Shown here: positions 5,446 to 7,092 of the stretch, in pieces
Position numbering within the stretch: position 1 is the first letter of the stretch
Layout of the letters: each line of letters begins with the position of its first letter
NCBI GenBank assembly: GCA_021821225.1
Contig: JAKACR010000143.1
Location: 1-7,092, forward strand
Source of the DNA: Bacillota bacterium
Lineage (GTDB): Bacteria > Bacillota > Bacilli > Alicyclobacillales > SLC66
Length of the DNA: 7,092 nt
Direction of reading: 5' to 3'
The notes under the pieces: model-generated
Seen by the model: the letters and a program-made list of their open reading frames with translations, nothing else
The model's database searches: none
Told to the model about the DNA's origin: nothing
Position numbers and translations under genes: made by a program

Positions 5446-5562
5446 ATGCGCCGTGCCATGTGGATCACCATGCTGCTGCTGACATTCGTGGTGGCCTGGT
5501 ACACATTTCACTCGCGCGTGTGGACGAACCTGTCGGTTCTTCCGGCGCTGTGGGTGTATTGA
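5446..5562 (+). CDS. Single-pass membrane microprotein (38 residues)
   Basis: This short gene encodes a product starting MRRAMWITMLLLTFVVAW and ending LPALWVY. Two arginines at positions 2-3 precede a hydrophobic helix at about 5-21, then a short polar part, so an N-in/C-out topology is predicted by the positive-inside rule. AAGGAG (5431-5436) lies 9 bases before the ATG, as strong as the sites of the neighbouring real genes. The frame sits neatly between folB (73-base gap) and the thioesterase, whose ATG is 11 bases after the TGA, so it is probably in the same transcript. I do not recognise a family. It could be a small regulator of a membrane complex. Coding is supported by the ribosome binding site, position and hydrophobicity, but not proven. 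Confidence 0.65.
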   Translation: MRRAMWITMLLLTFVVAWYTFHSRVWTNLSVLPALWVY

Positions 5563-5573
5563 GGGGTTGTCCG

Positions 5574-6074
5574 ATGAAGGAAAGAAAAGTGTCCGAGTCC
5601 CGGACCACGATGACGGATCTCGTTCTTCCTCCCGACACCAACACGTACGGGAGCATGTTTGGCGGCAAGGTCATGGCGTATGTCGACAAGATTGCCAGCA
5701 TCACCGCCATGCGCCATTGCCGCATGCCCGTGGTGACGGCTTCCACCGACAGTTTTGATTTTCTTGCGCCGATTCGCGCGGGAGAGGCCATCCGTCTTGA
5801 GGCGTTTGTCACCTGGACGCACAAAACTTCGATGGAGATCTTTTGCCGCATCGAATCGGAAGACCTGCTTTCCGGAGAGCTCCGCCTCACCGGAACGTCC
5901 TATTTGACGTTCGTGGCTTTGGATGAACAGGGCAGGCCTGCTGAGGTTCCCCCCGTTTCGCCGGAAACCGACGAGGAGGCGTGGCATCATCAGACCGCGC
6001 CCGCGCGACGGGAGATGAGGTTGGCGCGCCGCCGCGAACGCATGAAAGCGACACTGGAACGCAGCATGTCGTGA
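5574..6074 (+). CDS. Acyl-CoA thioesterase, YkhA/YciA-like hotdog fold
   Basis: The 166-residue protein resembles the YkhA/YciA group of hotdog thioesterases, which release CoA from fatty acyl-CoA in the cytoplasm. Visible signatures are LPPDTNTYGSMFGGKVMAYVDK (the conserved N-terminal stretch with the GG turn and Asp), the TASTDSFDFLAPIRAGE strand-turn segment, and TGTSYLTFVALDEQGRP. The C terminus is Arg-rich (APARREMRLARRRERMK), as often seen as a charged tail in Firmicutes members. ATG 5574 is chosen because GAGGGG (5561-5566) precedes it by 7 bases and the family begins there. An open frame reaching back to 5382 would overlap the microprotein gene and adds no family-like sequence. Substrate chain length cannot be told from sequence. 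Confidence 0.93.
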   Translation: MKERKVSESRTTMTDLVLPPDTNTYGSMFGGKVMAYVDKIASITAMRHCRMPVVTASTDSFDFLAPIRAGEAIRLEAFVTWTHKTSMEIFCRIESEDLLSGELRLTGTSYLTFVALDEQGRPAEVPPVSPETDEEAWHHQTAPARREMRLARRRERMKATLERSMS

Positions 6075-6107
6075 CACGCACGGCTTGCCTGACAGGGGAG
6101 TGGCCGT

Positions 6108-7092
6108 ATGCAAGTGACTGACCGTTATGTGGCTGATGAATTGGAACCGCTTTTCGGCCCGTGGCAAATCGGGGCGGGACGGGACCTGCGCCTGGACCGG
6201 CCGGTCGTGCTGGTGGCCGCGAAGGATGTTTTCGCGCACAGGGCGCAACTCGACCACTGGCTGGGAAAAAGAGCGCCCGTATCTCATCCGTACGTGGCGC
6301 CGTTGCTTGACTGCGCCGAAGGAAAAGAGTGGTTCGCGTGCGTGTTCGAGGGCGTCGGCGCGACGCCCGGACTGCCCGATCTGCCTCTGAGCAGTTTGTT
6401 CCAGGCGTGTCAACGGATCACCGACGGCGCGGAAGAATTGTTGCGCGCACGGGTGCCGTTCGTTTTCTCTGCGGGACAGATTCTATTTGACCGCGGCGAG
6501 CCTCGCCTGATCGGGCTGCCCGACTTGACGGGAACCGCTTTGCAGGATGGGGAGAACGTGGGGAGACTCAGCCAGTTTTTTGCCCATGCGATCGAATGGA
6601 AGTTTGTCGCTCCGCGTGACGATGAAATCGCGTCATCCGGAGTGTGGGAGATGGCCATGCGGAAGTTGAGCGGGGAGGGCGCGCCGAAACCGGTGACCAT
6701 GATATCCCTGCGAACGATTCTGCAGGCGTTGGCGGTCGAGGCGGACCTGCTCGCGGAACGGAGTGTCGCTGCGCCGGTCAAGGAAGCGGCCGGGATGGGG
6801 GAGGACGCAGCGCGCAAGCGCGCGGCAAAGCGCTGGGATCCCGCGGTGAAGCAGTCTGGCCAGAGTGAGCCCGGCCTGTCTGACGCGACGATTCGCGTGG
6901 ACCCGGTTACAAGCGGCATGTCCGGGATCAATCGCTGGCTGGCGGATGAGACGGTGCGTACGGAGACGGTGGATCGGCGGGCGCCGCAGACGGATGAGGG
7001 ACGGGAACCGGCGATCGAGCCGCCGACATTCGTGTTGCCTGGCCGGAGCACTGCGCAGACCGCTTCCATTGCGACGGAAGGGGTCTGGAGAT
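6108..7092 (+). CDS. Uncharacterised protein with a degenerate kinase-like domain, 3' end missing
   Basis: The frame is open from ATG 6108 to the window edge (328 codons, no stop), with GGGGAG (6095-6100) 7 bases upstream and a 33-base gap after the thioesterase. The first ~215 residues follow the layout of a bacterial Ser/Thr kinase without its catalytic residues. LDRPVVLVAAK (29-39) resembles the strand with the ATP lysine, SHPYVAPLLD (59-68) resembles the HPNIV..D region, and VPFVFSAGQILFDRGEPRLI (116-135) aligns with the catalytic loop but lacks HRD and Asn. IGLPDLTG (135-142) stands where DFG would be. Further on, MAMRKLSGEGAPKPVTMISL (about 182-201) recalls the kinase C-lobe end (kal..dP..RP). 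After ~residue 215 comes a polar, Ala/Arg- and then Thr-rich linker that is probably disordered. No membrane segment appears within the window. I infer a pseudokinase; direct homology is unproven, and the function is unknown. Confidence 0.75.
   Translation, partial: MQVTDRYVADELEPLFGPWQIGAGRDLRLDRPVVLVAAKDVFAHRAQLDHWLGKRAPVSHPYVAPLLDCAEGKEWFACVFEGVGATPGLPDLPLSSLFQACQRITDGAEELLRARVPFVFSAGQILFDRGEPRLIGLPDLTGTALQDGENVGRLSQFFAHAIEWKFVAPRDDEIASSGVWEMAMRKLSGEGAPKPVTMISLRTILQALAVEADLLAERSVAAPVKEAAGMGEDAARKRAAKRWDPAVKQSGQSEPGLSDATIRVDPVTSGMSGINRWLADETVRTETVDRRAPQTDEGREPAIEPPTFVLPGRSTAQTASIATEGVWR

Noticed and set aside
5382..5573. N-terminal extension of the thioesterase from ATG 5382
   Set aside because: The extra 64 residues are not family-like. 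They overlap the better-supported microprotein frame, and ATG 5574 has its own ribosome binding site.

Overview
The window looks like a piece of a moderately GC-rich Firmicutes (Bacilli) chromosome, possibly from the Alicyclobacillaceae or a neighbouring group. The evidence is a Bacillus-like 23S rRNA 3' end joined to a tRNA cluster, a YbbH/MurR-like regulator, a YkhA-like thioesterase, strong AGGAGG-type ribosome binding sites and frequent GTG/TTG starts. The genus is an inference and I cannot confirm it by search.

Layout. Positions 1 to about 53 are the last bases of a 23S rRNA gene. No 5S gene follows. Instead, after a spacer of roughly 55 bases, there are four imperfect tandem copies of a 17-bp repeat (112-179). 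Six tRNA genes follow, all on the + strand: Tyr(GTA), Gln(TTG), Thr(GGT), initiator Met(CAT), Phe(GAA) and Cys(GCA). A rho-independent terminator at 705-740 closes the rRNA/tRNA unit.

Next comes a + strand operon. It holds a MurR/RpiR-family regulator, a class A beta-lactamase-like serine hydrolase that starts 2 bases after the regulator stops, and a class C beta-lactamase-like hydrolase with the HDENA and GHAG signatures of the AmiE(YbbE)/PBP4B group. In Bacillus subtilis, murR and ybbE lie in the MurNAc/muropeptide recovery cluster, so this operon is probably a reduced cell-wall recycling module. Neither hydrolase has a signal peptide. A DapL/MtnE-like PLP aminotransferase converges on the operon from the - strand; its terminator hairpin lies inside its own last codons.

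Reading away from the aminotransferase are a stand-alone dihydroneopterin aldolase (folB), an unannotated 38-residue single-pass membrane microprotein with a good ribosome binding site, a YkhA-type acyl-CoA thioesterase, and the 5' part of a gene running off the right edge. The N-terminal 200 or so residues of that last product look like a protein kinase fold that has lost its catalytic residues, followed by a Thr-rich, probably disordered linker.

The points most worth a second look are the tandem repeats where the 5S gene would be expected, the degenerate kinase-like protein, the membrane microprotein, the terminator embedded in coding sequence, and the pairing of MurR with two apparently cytoplasmic serine hydrolases.
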